Shown: positions 27,876 to 37,052 of the stretch, one piece after another
How the letters are laid out: every line of letters starts with the position of its first letter
Position numbering within the stretch: position 1 is the stretch's first letter
NCBI GenBank assembly: GCA_014841835.1
Contig: JACYUQ010000003.1
Location: 806,001-870,000, forward strand
DNA: 64,000 nucleotides
Source: Oxalobacteraceae sp. CFBP 13730
Lineage (GTDB): Bacteria; Pseudomonadota; Gammaproteobacteria; Burkholderiales; Burkholderiaceae_D
Reading direction: 5' to 3'
Program-made: the position numbers and the translations under genes
Notes under the pieces: model-generated
Told to the model about the DNA's origin: nothing
Seen by the model: only the letters and a program-made list of their open reading frames with translations
Databases searched by the model: none

Positions 27876-29018
27876 ATGAAAACCATTCGACATCCACGTG
27901 CCCTTGCCATCGCCCTCGGGGCTGCGTCGCTGTGCGCCGTCATTGCGCTGACCACGATCAACCGCGCCGACGCCAAGGAAGAAAAGGCTGCCCCGCGCCC
28001 TGCCCTGAGCGTCACCACCACGCGCCCCGCCACCACCAGCCTGCCGATCAGCCTGACCGCCAATGGCAGCATCGCCGCCTGGCAGGACGCCGTCATCGGC
28101 AGCGAATCGAACGGGCTGCGCCTGAACGAAGTGCGCGTCAATGTCGGCGACGTGGTCAAGAAAGGCCAGGTGCTGGCCGTGTTCGCGGATGAAACCGTGC
28201 GCGCCGATATCGAGGGCGCGCGCGCCGCGCTGCTCGAAGCAAAGGCCAATGCCCTGGAATCCAAGGCGAACGCCGACCGCGCGCGGGCGCTGGAAAGCTC
28301 CGGGGCCCTGAGCGCCCAGCAGGTCACGCAATACGTGACGGGCGAGCAGACCGGCGCCGCGCGCGTCCAGTCGGCCCAGGCCACGCTGACGCAACAGCAG
28401 CTGCGCCTGAAATACACGCAGGTCACGGCGCCCGACAGCGGCGTGATTTCGGCGCGCAATGCCACCGTCGGCGCCGTCGTCGGCGTGGGCACCGAACTGT
28501 TTCGCATGATCCGCCAGGGCCGCCTCGAATGGCGCGCCGAAGTGACGGCCCAGGACCTGGGCCGCATCAAAACTGGCACGCGCGCGATCGTGCGCGGCGC
28601 CAGCGGGCTTGAAGTCACGGGCAAGGTGCGCGTCGTGGCGCCGTCGGTCGATCCGCAGACCCGGCTTGCGCTGGTCTATGTCGACCTGCCGCCGGCGCTG
28701 TCGGGCGACATGCCGCTCAAGGCCGGCATGTTTGCCAGCGGCCGGTTCGAACTGGGCACGTCAAATGCGCTGACCGTGCCGCAGCAGTCGATCGCGGTGC
28801 GCGACGGCTTCAGTTATGTGTACCGCCTGAATGCGGACAGCCGCGTGAGCCAGCTGAAGGTCACCACGGGGCGCCGCCTGGGCGACCGGGTCGAGATTGT
28901 CGGCGGCCTGGCGGCCAATGCGCCCATCGTCGTCACCGGCGCCGGGTTCCTGAATGACGGCGACCTGGTACGCAATATCGCCGCACCTGCAGCGTCATCC
29001 ACCAAGGCAGTCCGATGA
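27876..29018 (+). CDS. RND efflux periplasmic adaptor subunit (MFP)
   Basis: The ATG at 27876 gives 380 residues with an N-terminal hydrophobic anchor (ALAIALGAASLCAVIAL), a biotinyl-lipoyl-like half motif (VNVGDVVKKGQVLAVF), a helical hairpin rich in Ala, Glu and Gln (~100-165), the second lipoyl half (TVGAVVGVGTELFRMI) and beta-barrel/membrane-proximal domains. It links the permease to an outer membrane channel, for which there is no gene nearby. It overlaps the permease start by four bases (ATGA). An upstream extension to 27768 is unlikely. Confidence 0.88.
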   Translation: MKTIRHPRALAIALGAASLCAVIALTTINRADAKEEKAAPRPALSVTTTRPATTSLPISLTANGSIAAWQDAVIGSESNGLRLNEVRVNVGDVVKKGQVLAVFADETVRADIEGARAALLEAKANALESKANADRARALESSGALSAQQVTQYVTGEQTGAARVQSAQATLTQQQLRLKYTQVTAPDSGVISARNATVGAVVGVGTELFRMIRQGRLEWRAEVTAQDLGRIKTGTRAIVRGASGLEVTGKVRVVAPSVDPQTRLALVYVDLPPALSGDMPLKAGMFASGRFELGTSNALTVPQQSIAVRDGFSYVYRLNADSRVSQLKVTTGRRLGDRVEIVGGLAANAPIVVTGAGFLNDGDLVRNIAAPAASSTKAVR

Positions 29019-32000
29019 ATTTTTCTGCCCTGTCGATCCGCAATCCGATCCCGGCGATCATGCTGTTCGTCCTGCTCACCGTAGCAGGGCTGATGGCCTT
29101 CAATGCCAGCAAGGTGCAGGACTTCCCGGACATCGAGCTGCCGATCGTCACCGTCACTGCCGTCCTGGACGGCGCCGCGCCGGCGCAGCTGGAAACGGAA
29201 GTCGCGCGCAAGATCGAAGACTCGGTCGCCACCCTGCAGGGTATCAAGAACATCTACACGCGCGTGCTCGACGGCGTGGCCACCGTCACCGTCGAATTCA
29301 TCCTCGAGCGCGATTCGGCCGAAGCCGTCAACGACGTGCGCGACGCTGTCTCGCGCGTGCGCGCCGACATGCCGGCCGAGCTGCGCGAACCGACCGTGAC
29401 CAAGGCCGCTACCGCCGGGCGCGTGGTCTCCACGTTCACGATCGCCGCGGCTGAGGGCTCGGGCCTGGACGACCAGGACCTGAGCTGGTTCGTCGACAAC
29501 GACGTCGCCAAGCGCATGCTGGGCGTGCCGGGCCTCGGTGAAATCCGGCGCGTGGGTGGCGTCACGCGCGAGATGCGCGTGGAGCTCGATGACCAGAAGA
29601 TGGCGGCGCTGCGCGTCTCGGCGCTCGACATCTCGCGCCAGCTGCGCAATGTGCAGCGCGAAGCGCCGGGCGGCAGGGGCGACGTCAGCGGCGTCGAGCA
29701 ATCGGTGCGCACGCTGGCCACCGTCGGCACCGCGCAGGCGCTGGCCGCAATGGAGATCCCATTGCCGGACGGGCGCCACGTGCGCCTGGACCAGGTGGCG
29801 CGCGTGCTCGACACCGTGGAAGAACCGCGCGCGCTGGCCGAGCAGGATGGCCGCCGCGTCGTCGCCTTCGAAGTATTCCGCACGCGCGGGGCCGGCGAGA
29901 TCGATGTTGCCACCGGCGCGCGCGCCGCGATGGAGCAGCTCAAGAAAGAAAATCCGAAGCTGATCGTCAACGAAGTGATCGACAACTCGGTGTCGGTCGA
30001 CGAGAATTTCGACGCCTCGATGCACATGCTGTACGAAGGCGCGCTGCTGGCGGTGCTGGTCGTCTGGTGGTTCCTGCGCGACTGGCGCGCCACATTGATC
30101 GCCGCGGCCGCCCTGCCCTTGTCGGTGATTCCGGCCTTCCTGGGCCAGTACCTGTTTGGCTACACGCTCAATATGGTCACGCTGCTGTCGCTGGCCCTCG
30201 TGATCGGCGTGCTGGTCGACGATGCGATCGTCGAGATCGAAAACATCTCGCGCCACCTCCACATGGGCAAGTCGCCGATGCAGGCCTCGCTCGAAGCGGC
30301 CGACGAAATCGGGATGGCGGTCATTGCCACCACGTTCGCGCTCGTCGCGGTGTTCCTGCCGACCGCCTTCATGGGCGGCATCCCGGGCAAATTCTTCAAG
30401 CAGTTCGGCTGGACCGCCGTGCTGGCGATCCTGGCCTCGCTCTTGGTGGCGCGCCTGCTCACGCCGATGATGTGCGCGTACCTGCTCAAGGCGCCGAAGA
30501 ACGCCGGCGTGGCCGGCCACGAGCCGCAGGATGGCGCGATCATGCGGCGCTACCTGGCCGTGATGCAGTGGTGCCTGCGCCGCCGTGGCCTGACGATGCT
30601 GGGCGCCGCCATGTTCTTCGCGGGCTCGCTGGCGCTGGTGCCGCTGCTGCCGACCGGCTTCATGCCGCCGGCCGACCGCTCGCAGACGCAGGTCAATGTC
30701 GAACTGGCGCCGGGCGCCACGCTGGCCCAGACCCGCGCTGTGGCCGAGCAGGTGCGCCTGGAACTGATGAAGGTCGAAGGCGTGACGAGCATCTTCAGTT
30801 CGATCGGCGGCGGTTCGAGCGGCGACGCGTTCTCGCCTGGCGCCGCCGCCGAAGCGCGGCGCGCTGTGCTGACCGTGAAAACGGTGGACCGGAGTGACCG
30901 CGACGTGAAGCTGGGCGTCATCGAAAACACGATCCGCGACCGCGTGGCCGCCATTCCCGGGGCGCGCTTCACGGTCGGCATTCCCGACGCCGGTACCAAG
31001 ATGCAGCTGGTGCTGCGCAGCGAAGACGCCAATGCGCTGAGCACCGCGGCGCGCCAGGCCGAGCGCGAATTGCGCGGCCTGCCCGGCATCGGCAACGTCA
31101 GTTCGAGCGCCTCGCTGGTGCGCCCCGAGATCATCGTGCGCCCCGACTTTGCGCGCGCGGCCGACCAGGGCGTGACGGCGGCGGCAATCGGCGAGACGGT
31201 GCGCGTGGCCACCGCCGGTGACTATGAACAGTCGCTGGCCAAGATGAACCTGGACGAGCGCCAGGTGCCGATCCGCGTGAAGCTGCCGGATGCCGTGCGG
31301 GCCGACCTGGACGCGATCGGGCGCCTGACGGTGCCTGGCAAGAACGGGCCGGTGCTGCTCTCGACCGTGGCCGACATCACGATGGAAAGCGGCCCGGCGC
31401 AGATCAACCGCCTGAACCGCACCCGCAACGTCACGCTCGACGTCGAACTCTCGGGCCGCTCGCTCGGCGAAGTCAATACCGCGGCGCGCGCGCTGCCCGT
31501 GTTCCAGTCGCTGCCGTCGTCGGTGACGATCGCCGAGCTGGGCGACGCCCAGGAAATGCAGGCGCTGTTTGCCAGCTTCGGCCTGGCGATGCTGATCGGC
31601 GTGCTGTGCATCTACGGCGTGCTGGTGCTGCTGTTCTCGGACTTCATGCAGCCGGTGACGATTCTGGCCGCGCTGCCGCTGTCGATCGGCGGCGCCTTCG
31701 TGGCGCTGCTCGTGACCAGCAATGCGCTGTCGATGCCGACGATGATCGGCCTGATCATGCTGATGGGGATCGTGACCAAGAACTCGATCCTGCTGGTCGA
31801 TTACGCGATCCTGGCGCGCGAGGCGGGCATGAACCGCTTCGACGCGCTGGTCGACGCCTGCCACAAGCGCAGCCGGCCGATCGTGATGACGACTATCGCG
31901 ATGGGCGCCGGCATGCTGCCGCTGGCGCTGGGCTTCTCGGGTGACCCGAGCTTCCGCTCGCCGATGGCGGTGGCCGTGATCGGTGGCCTGATCACGTCGA

Positions 32001-32134
32001 CCTTACTGAGCCTGCTGGTGGTGCCGGCCGTGTTCACGTATGTCGACGACTTTGAAAACTGGCTCAAGCGCACCGGGCGCAAGATGCGGCGCCAGCCGGC
32101 GCGGGCCGTCGAGGTGGACAACACCCCGGCCTGA
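29015..32134 (+). CDS. RND efflux permease (AcrB/MexB-like HAE family)
   Basis: The 1039-residue protein has the full RND layout: TM1 (IRNPIPAIMLFVLLTVAG), a large periplasmic porter loop, TM2-6 with the proton-relay Asp pair in GVLVDDAIVEIEN (~401-402), a second loop, and TM7-12 with the relay Lys in TKNSILLVDYA. It exports drugs, solvents or metabolites out of the inner membrane/periplasm with proton antiport. Coupled to the adaptor upstream. The final helices are followed by a short basic tail (RTGRKMRRQPARAVE). Confidence 0.92.
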   Translation: MNFSALSIRNPIPAIMLFVLLTVAGLMAFNASKVQDFPDIELPIVTVTAVLDGAAPAQLETEVARKIEDSVATLQGIKNIYTRVLDGVATVTVEFILERDSAEAVNDVRDAVSRVRADMPAELREPTVTKAATAGRVVSTFTIAAAEGSGLDDQDLSWFVDNDVAKRMLGVPGLGEIRRVGGVTREMRVELDDQKMAALRVSALDISRQLRNVQREAPGGRGDVSGVEQSVRTLATVGTAQALAAMEIPLPDGRHVRLDQVARVLDTVEEPRALAEQDGRRVVAFEVFRTRGAGEIDVATGARAAMEQLKKENPKLIVNEVIDNSVSVDENFDASMHMLYEGALLAVLVVWWFLRDWRATLIAAAALPLSVIPAFLGQYLFGYTLNMVTLLSLALVIGVLVDDAIVEIENISRHLHMGKSPMQASLEAADEIGMAVIATTFALVAVFLPTAFMGGIPGKFFKQFGWTAVLAILASLLVARLLTPMMCAYLLKAPKNAGVAGHEPQDGAIMRRYLAVMQWCLRRRGLTMLGAAMFFAGSLALVPLLPTGFMPPADRSQTQVNVELAPGATLAQTRAVAEQVRLELMKVEGVTSIFSSIGGGSSGDAFSPGAAAEARRAVLTVKTVDRSDRDVKLGVIENTIRDRVAAIPGARFTVGIPDAGTKMQLVLRSEDANALSTAARQAERELRGLPGIGNVSSSASLVRPEIIVRPDFARAADQGVTAAAIGETVRVATAGDYEQSLAKMNLDERQVPIRVKLPDAVRADLDAIGRLTVPGKNGPVLLSTVADITMESGPAQINRLNRTRNVTLDVELSGRSLGEVNTAARALPVFQSLPSSVTIAELGDAQEMQALFASFGLAMLIGVLCIYGVLVLLFSDFMQPVTILAALPLSIGGAFVALLVTSNALSMPTMIGLIMLMGIVTKNSILLVDYAILAREAGMNRFDALVDACHKRSRPIVMTTIAMGAGMLPLALGFSGDPSFRSPMAVAVIGGLITSTLLSLLVVPAVFTYVDDFENWLKRTGRKMRRQPARAVEVDNTPA

Positions 32135-32147
32135 GCACGGCGTCGTC

Positions 32148-32621
32148 TCAGTGAGGTTCTTCGACGCCGGCAGCCTGCAGCAGTTGCCAGAGCGCGAAGA
32201 CCTTCGCGCCATCGTTGGCCGGGCAATGCCGCAACAGCGCTGCCCTGCTGCGTTCATCCATCGCAGCGACAATCCGCCCGATCAGCGCCGCATCGTCGTC
32301 ACCCACGATGGCGAGCGGATGCGCCCAGCGCGGACGGCCCGGTTCGCGGCCGAACAGCCACACCGGCAGCACGCCCAGCAGCAGCAGCGGGCACACCACG
32401 GGAATCAGATAGGTCCACCAGGGCGACCACAGCGCGCCGACCAGGCCAGTCAGTCCCAGACTGGCCACGATGGTCGCGCCGTATAGCTGCGCGCCGCATC
32501 GCTCCAGCCAGTCAGGCGGATACGCCCTGGCCAGCCGGTTCACCACGCCCTGCAGACGGCGATGGTCGCCGCGCGACAGGGCCATGCGGGATGGATCGAC
32601 GACGGTGCGGTACATGCTCAT
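32148..32621 (-). CDS. Two-TM membrane protein at the end of the envelope-modification operon
   Basis: The 157-residue protein starts at ATG 32621, which overlaps the PAP2 stop (ATGA), so it is translationally coupled. Two hydrophobic helices are visible (GATIVASLGLTGLVGALW and WWTYLIPVVCPLLLLGVLPVWLF), flanked by an Arg-rich N-terminus and a soluble C-terminus (IVAAMDERSRAALLRHCPA). I do not recognise the family. Its position suggests an accessory to the PAP2 or EptA enzymes. Confidence 0.65.
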   Translation of the reverse strand: MSMYRTVVDPSRMALSRGDHRRLQGVVNRLARAYPPDWLERCGAQLYGATIVASLGLTGLVGALWSPWWTYLIPVVCPLLLLGVLPVWLFGREPGRPRWAHPLAIVGDDDAALIGRIVAAMDERSRAALLRHCPANDGAKVFALWQLLQAAGVEEPH

Positions 32622-33373
32622 GGTGGTGTGGCCTGCAGGGTGGCGACCAGTGCCACGACAATCGTGCACGCAATCCAGATCGACCACAGCGTATGCGTCA
32701 TGAAATGCGCGCCGCGCAGCTGCTGCAGGTAGCCGACCGTGGCGCCGGCGCCAATCGCCAGCAGCGCAGCGGCGCGCGCCCGCGATGGCCGCGCCGGCAG
32801 CCAGCAGACGGCCAGCGCCACCAGCCACAGGGCGCTCGACGCATGGCCGGCCGGCAGGCACTGGCCCGGCAGTGTGTCGGCCGGGAACGCGCCGAACAGG
32901 CGCACATAGGGCTGCTCGCCGCCATAGCGCACCAGGTCCCATGGGCAGTGCGATGCGCTCAGGTGTTTCAGGGTACTGGTCACGGCCGGCACCAGGATGG
33001 CGGCCAGTGCGACGATGCGCAGCTGCACGCGGCCAAGAGCGCCGAGCGCGGCGCGGGGCCGCCAGGCGTCGACCAGGGCGTAGCCGACGATGCCCACGGC
33101 AAGCAGCATCAGGAGCTGCTTGACGATCACGTGGTTGAACGTGACGGTCAGCCACGTATCGCGCCAGGGAAAGACGCGGCGCTGTGCGTCGAACACGGCA
33201 TCGGCCAGCATCAGGTCGAGATCCGTATAGCGGCCCAGCCACAGGATGGCCAGCGCGCCCGCCGCCAGCATCATGGCCAGCCGCCGCAGGGCGTGCGCCG
33301 ACAGCAGCGGCGCGTGCAGCCTGGGCGCGGCCCGCATCTGGTGAAGCTCATGCATCTCAAGCATTTCCTGCAT
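32618..33373 (-). CDS. PAP2 family (lipid) phosphatase
   Basis: The 251-residue membrane protein has five to six helices and the PAP2 signature: K(x)6RP-like region, LPAGHASSALW (the PSGH-like block, ~160-170) and a late GAHFMTHTLWSIW (the SxxxxxHxxxD-like block, with the final Asp replaced by Trp/Ser context). Such enzymes remove phosphate from undecaprenyl pyrophosphate, phosphatidylglycerophosphate or lipid A. ATG 33373 follows GGGGAG and starts one base after the eptA stop. In this operon a lipid A phosphatase (LpxE/LpxT-like) role is plausible but unproven. Confidence 0.8.
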   Translation of the reverse strand: MQEMLEMHELHQMRAAPRLHAPLLSAHALRRLAMMLAAGALAILWLGRYTDLDLMLADAVFDAQRRVFPWRDTWLTVTFNHVIVKQLLMLLAVGIVGYALVDAWRPRAALGALGRVQLRIVALAAILVPAVTSTLKHLSASHCPWDLVRYGGEQPYVRLFGAFPADTLPGQCLPAGHASSALWLVALAVCWLPARPSRARAAALLAIGAGATVGYLQQLRGAHFMTHTLWSIWIACTIVVALVATLQATPP

Positions 33374-33374
33374 T

Positions 33375-35015
33375 TCAGGCTCCCCGCACGCACGCATGGA
33401 ACAGGTCCAGGCGCGGATTGAGCACGGCCGTGTTCACGTCGAGCATGCCGAGGACCGAGTGAAACACATTGTCATGCGACAGCGGCTCGTTGCGCCGCGC
33501 GGCCAGGCAGCGCCGGTCGATGCGGAACCGGTCGCTGAAGCTGTCGGACATCCATAGCATCATCGGCACCTCGGTCTGTTCGCGCGGCGCGAACATGTAG
33601 GGCGCGCCGTGCAGATACACATTGTTTTCGCCGAGCGACTCGCCATGGTCCGAGAAGTACAGCATGGCCGTATCAGCGTCCTGCGCGGCCGCGATTGCGC
33701 GCAAGCCGTCGATGGTCTTGCTCAGGAAGTAGTCGGTGTACAGGATCGTGTTGTCGTAGGCGGCCCGGATCGAGTCGCGCGAGCAGGTGTCGAAGTCATT
33801 GCTCGCGCACACCGGACCGAAGCGGCCGAACCCTTGCGGGTAGCGGCTGGCATACGCCGGGCCATGGCTGCCCTTCTGGTGCAGCACCACGACCAGGTCC
33901 TTGCTGCTGTTGGCGAGCAAGTCCGGCAAACCATCGAGCAGGCGCTCGTCGTAGCACTCGTCGCCACTGCAATGCACATTCTTGCCGTCGGGCCGCGACA
34001 GGTCCTCGTACTGCACCCGCTTGCACACGCCCTTGCAGCCCGAATTGTTATCGCGCCACAGCACGGCGAAACCCGCATGCGTCAGCACGTCCAGCAGCCC
34101 TTCCTGGCCTGCTGCTTTTGACTGGCTGTAATCGTTGCGGCCGAAGGCGGAAAACACGCACGGGACCGACACCGCGGTCGCCGTACCGCACGAACTGACA
34201 CGCGAGAAATTGATCAAGCCAGCTTGCCGTGCCAACAGCGGATTGGTGTCGCGGGGGTAACCATCCAGTGAAAAATTCGCCGCCCGCGCCGTTTCGCCCA
34301 CGACGATCACCGTCAGTGTCTTGCGGTGATGGCCGGCCCAGGCAGCGCCCTTCACGGCATCGCGGCCCAGCGGCGCGACCACGATCTGGGCCGCCCAGCG
34401 GCTGCGCAGATATCCATCCACGGCCTGAATAAAATTGGTGGGCGTGAGCAGGAAGCGCAGTTCGCGGTGCTCGTGCAGCGTCGGCGCCAGGCTCTTGAAC
34501 AGCAGCGCCAGCAGCATGAACGCCAGCAGCAGCGAGCCGCCCGCATTGCTGCTGCGCTTGAGCAACCCTTTCACGCCGCTGGGAAACTGGATATTGGCAC
34601 GCGCGATCCACAGCGATGGCAGCACGCCCAGCAAACCGATCCTGGCGGCCATCTGCCAGCTGATCAGTTCGGTCGCTTCGCGGGTATCGGTCTCGAACAC
34701 ATTCTGGATCATCGCCTTGTCGATGACGATCCCATAGGCTGCGATGAAGTAGCCTGCCGCGGACGCCACGAGCACGAGGGCGATCAGCACCGGCTTGGCC
34801 AGGTAGCGAAAGCTGGCCAGGGTCAGGCAGGCATTGAAGAACAGGACAACGATCAGGAACGTGCCGGCCAACATGGGCAGGCTGGCCAGCGATACGCCCC
34901 CGGCGGCATGGGCCAGCACGCTCCAGAAGGTGACGTTGCCCAGGCTTGCCAGCAACAGCGCCACGACCAGCACAAGCAGCGACGCATCGATCCGTCTTGC
35001 AAACAGTTTATCCAT
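33375..35015 (-). CDS. eptA: Lipid A phosphoethanolamine transferase
   Basis: The 546-residue protein has five N-terminal membrane helices (to ~residue 175) and a periplasmic alkaline-phosphatase-fold domain. The zinc/nucleophile motifs match EptA/MCR: VIVVGETARAANFSLDGYPR, then SCGTATAVSVPC with the catalytic Thr (~280), and FSDHGESLGE followed by YLHGAPY. It moves phosphoethanolamine from phosphatidylethanolamine to lipid A phosphates, lowering the negative charge and giving resistance to cationic peptides and polymyxin. It lies downstream of a two-component pair, as in the pmrCAB order of enterics. Confidence 0.9.
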   Translation of the reverse strand: MDKLFARRIDASLLVLVVALLLASLGNVTFWSVLAHAAGGVSLASLPMLAGTFLIVVLFFNACLTLASFRYLAKPVLIALVLVASAAGYFIAAYGIVIDKAMIQNVFETDTREATELISWQMAARIGLLGVLPSLWIARANIQFPSGVKGLLKRSSNAGGSLLLAFMLLALLFKSLAPTLHEHRELRFLLTPTNFIQAVDGYLRSRWAAQIVVAPLGRDAVKGAAWAGHHRKTLTVIVVGETARAANFSLDGYPRDTNPLLARQAGLINFSRVSSCGTATAVSVPCVFSAFGRNDYSQSKAAGQEGLLDVLTHAGFAVLWRDNNSGCKGVCKRVQYEDLSRPDGKNVHCSGDECYDERLLDGLPDLLANSSKDLVVVLHQKGSHGPAYASRYPQGFGRFGPVCASNDFDTCSRDSIRAAYDNTILYTDYFLSKTIDGLRAIAAAQDADTAMLYFSDHGESLGENNVYLHGAPYMFAPREQTEVPMMLWMSDSFSDRFRIDRRCLAARRNEPLSHDNVFHSVLGMLDVNTAVLNPRLDLFHACVRGA

Positions 35016-35101
35016 TTCATGCCTTCGTCAACATTACAGCAACCATCGCTGCAGTGCTTCAAGGATAGAAAGGATGACGGCAAGCCACCGTCAACGCGGC
35101 G

Positions 35102-36343
35102 TTAGGATGGCGTGAACGACACAGGAAAAACGATCGTGAAACGGCTACCGCCACTTGGCCGGTTCTCGTACACGAGCGTTGCGCCCAGGTATTCGCAGAT
35201 GCGCTTGACCAGCGACAGGCCCAGCCCGGTGCCGGCCGACCCGCTCGATGGGATCGGGCGCGCGCCCTCACCCAGCGTCTGGCGCACAGCGTCCGGCAGG
35301 CCGCGCCCCGTGTCTTCGACCGTGATGCGGCCAGGTTCGATCACGACCGTCACCTCGCCCTGCTCGGTGTACTGGCAGGCATTGCGAATCAGGTTGGCAA
35401 TGGCCGACACGCACAGTTCGGCGGGCGCGCAAATGCGAAACGCTGCATCGCCGACGCAGCGCAGCGTGACGGGCCGGCCGGTCACCATGGCCTGGTAGCG
35501 CTCGGTTTCACGACGCGCAATCTCGTTGACCGACACCGGTGAAAACAGGGAGAGCTGGGGTGCGCGTGCCAGCACCAGCAGCACCGTCACGCACTCCGTC
35601 GCTTCCTGCGCCGCCCGGTAAATGCGCTGCGCCGGCGCCTGCACCGCCGGGCCCCTGTTATTTTCGACCAGGATCTCGGCTGCGCCCATGATGACGGTCA
35701 GCGGCGTGCGCAGCTCATGGCTCACGTCGCCGGTGAACAGGCGCTCGCGGTCGAGGTATTCACGTAACTCACGCGTGTGCGCGGCCAGGGCGCGCGCCAG
35801 CGTCCCCAGCTCGTCGCCCCGTTCCGTATGCGGTAGGGCAAATGCGCCCTGCCCCACGGCATCGGCCAGTTCGCGCAGCGGCGTGACGATGCGCCTGCCG
35901 ACAAAGCGGCCAAGAAACAGCGCCAGCGTGACGAAGCCGGCAAAAAAGGCGGCGAACATCGAGTACACCAGGACCTCGATCTCTTCGTAATCGCTTTCAT
36001 GGTCGACCACGACATACGGCCCCCGTTCATCGGCGCCGGCCAGCACATGCAGGCCGATGCCATCGACCTCGGCCTCGGACACGCCCGCCGGCAACGCGCG
36101 CAGCGACAGCGGGATATCGTCGCCCCGGTGAAAGCGCAGGCCCGCCGGCAGGTCGGCCGGCAGCCCGGCGGCGGCCCGGGGGCGCGCCCATTTCTCGACT
36201 TCGGCCAGGCGCTCGTCGACCAGGTGCACTTCGATCCCTTCGACCACCAGGGCGGCCAGCACGGCAAAGAACAGCGACAGGACGACACCGAACAGAATGA
36301 AGGCGCCGACGATCGGCCGGCTGAGCGAACTAGGCGGGTGCAT
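35102..36343 (-). CDS. Sensor histidine kinase, PmrB/QseC-like
   Basis: The 413-residue protein has two membrane helices (~10-35 and ~126-146) that enclose a ~90-residue periplasmic sensor region, then HAMP, the H-box DVSHELRTPLTVI (His ~209) and a HATPase domain with N-box (LIRNACQYTEQG) and G-box (GSAGTGLGLSLVKRI). ATG 36343 overlaps the response regulator end by 14 bases. The periplasmic loop is acidic (DERLAEVE, DHESDYEEIE), which would suit sensing of cations or cationic peptides; that is inference. Confidence 0.88.
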   Translation of the reverse strand: MHPPSSLSRPIVGAFILFGVVLSLFFAVLAALVVEGIEVHLVDERLAEVEKWARPRAAAGLPADLPAGLRFHRGDDIPLSLRALPAGVSEAEVDGIGLHVLAGADERGPYVVVDHESDYEEIEVLVYSMFAAFFAGFVTLALFLGRFVGRRIVTPLRELADAVGQGAFALPHTERGDELGTLARALAAHTRELREYLDRERLFTGDVSHELRTPLTVIMGAAEILVENNRGPAVQAPAQRIYRAAQEATECVTVLLVLARAPQLSLFSPVSVNEIARRETERYQAMVTGRPVTLRCVGDAAFRICAPAELCVSAIANLIRNACQYTEQGEVTVVIEPGRITVEDTGRGLPDAVRQTLGEGARPIPSSGSAGTGLGLSLVKRICEYLGATLVYENRPSGGSRFTIVFPVSFTPS

Positions 36344-37019
36344 CGGGCATCGCCAGTTTGTAGCCGACACCGGCAATGGTATGGACCATCGGGCAGGCGA
36401 ACGGTTTGTCGACCGCCTGGCGCAGCGCGTGGATGTGCGTGCGCAGCGCGTCGCTCTCGGGCCGGTCTTCGCCCCAGACGGCCTGCTCGAGCGCCTCGCG
36501 CGAGACGATGCGCGGGGCCGCCGCCATCAGGCTGCGCAGCAACACATAACCGGTCTTGGTGAGCACGATCCGCGTACCGTCACGCGAAGCCTGTTGCTGA
36601 TCGGGATCGAACACGAGCGGGCCGAAGCGCAGCACGCGGCTGAACGCATGCTGCCCGCCCGCACGGCGCGCAAGCGCTTTCAGGCGCACGTCGAGTTCGA
36701 CCAGCGAAAACGGCTTGACCAGGTAGTCGTCGGCACCGCTGTCGAAGCCCAGCACCTTGTCCTGCAGGCTGTCGCGCGCCGTCAGCATCAGCACCGGCGT
36801 CGCGCTGGAGAGCTCGGTGCGCAGTTTCTGGCACAGCTCCAGGCCGTTCAGGCCTGGCAGCATGACGTCGAGGATGATGACGTCGTAGTTGTTTTCGGAC
36901 GCCAGCGCCAGGCCGCCGTAGCCGTTGCGCGCCGAATCGACGGCGTAGCCCTTCGGCTCCAGGAAGCCGTACAGGTTGGCCAGGATGTCCGGGTTGTCTT
37001 CGACGATGAGGATGCGCAT
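36330..37019 (-). CDS. OmpR-family response regulator, PmrA/QseB-like
   Basis: The 229-residue protein has a receiver domain (acidic pair EDN at the start, phosphoacceptor Asp ~51 in ILDVMLPGLNG, Lys in DYLVKPFS) and a winged-helix DNA-binding domain (TGYVLLRSLMAAAPRIVSREAL and RTHIHALRQAVDKPF). I prefer the Met at 37019 because the family starts MRILIVEDN; ATG 37028 is the alternative. It is the likely regulator of the flanking EptA/PAP2 and sulfatase genes. No clear operator is visible in the 24 bp upstream, so the promoter is probably before the sulfatase gene. Confidence 0.88.
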   Translation of the reverse strand: MRILIVEDNPDILANLYGFLEPKGYAVDSARNGYGGLALASENNYDVIILDVMLPGLNGLELCQKLRTELSSATPVLMLTARDSLQDKVLGFDSGADDYLVKPFSLVELDVRLKALARRAGGQHAFSRVLRFGPLVFDPDQQQASRDGTRIVLTKTGYVLLRSLMAAAPRIVSREALEQAVWGEDRPESDALRTHIHALRQAVDKPFACPMVHTIAGVGYKLAMPDAPA

Positions 37020-37052
37020 GCTGGTCATTGTAAGGCGAATCGGTCGCCGTTT

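Noticed and set aside
28814..31864. Open frame of 1016 codons on the minus strand, antisense to the RND permease
   Set aside because: Rich in His, Arg and Gln with no domain pattern; it mirrors the codon bias of the real RND gene and has no ribosome site.
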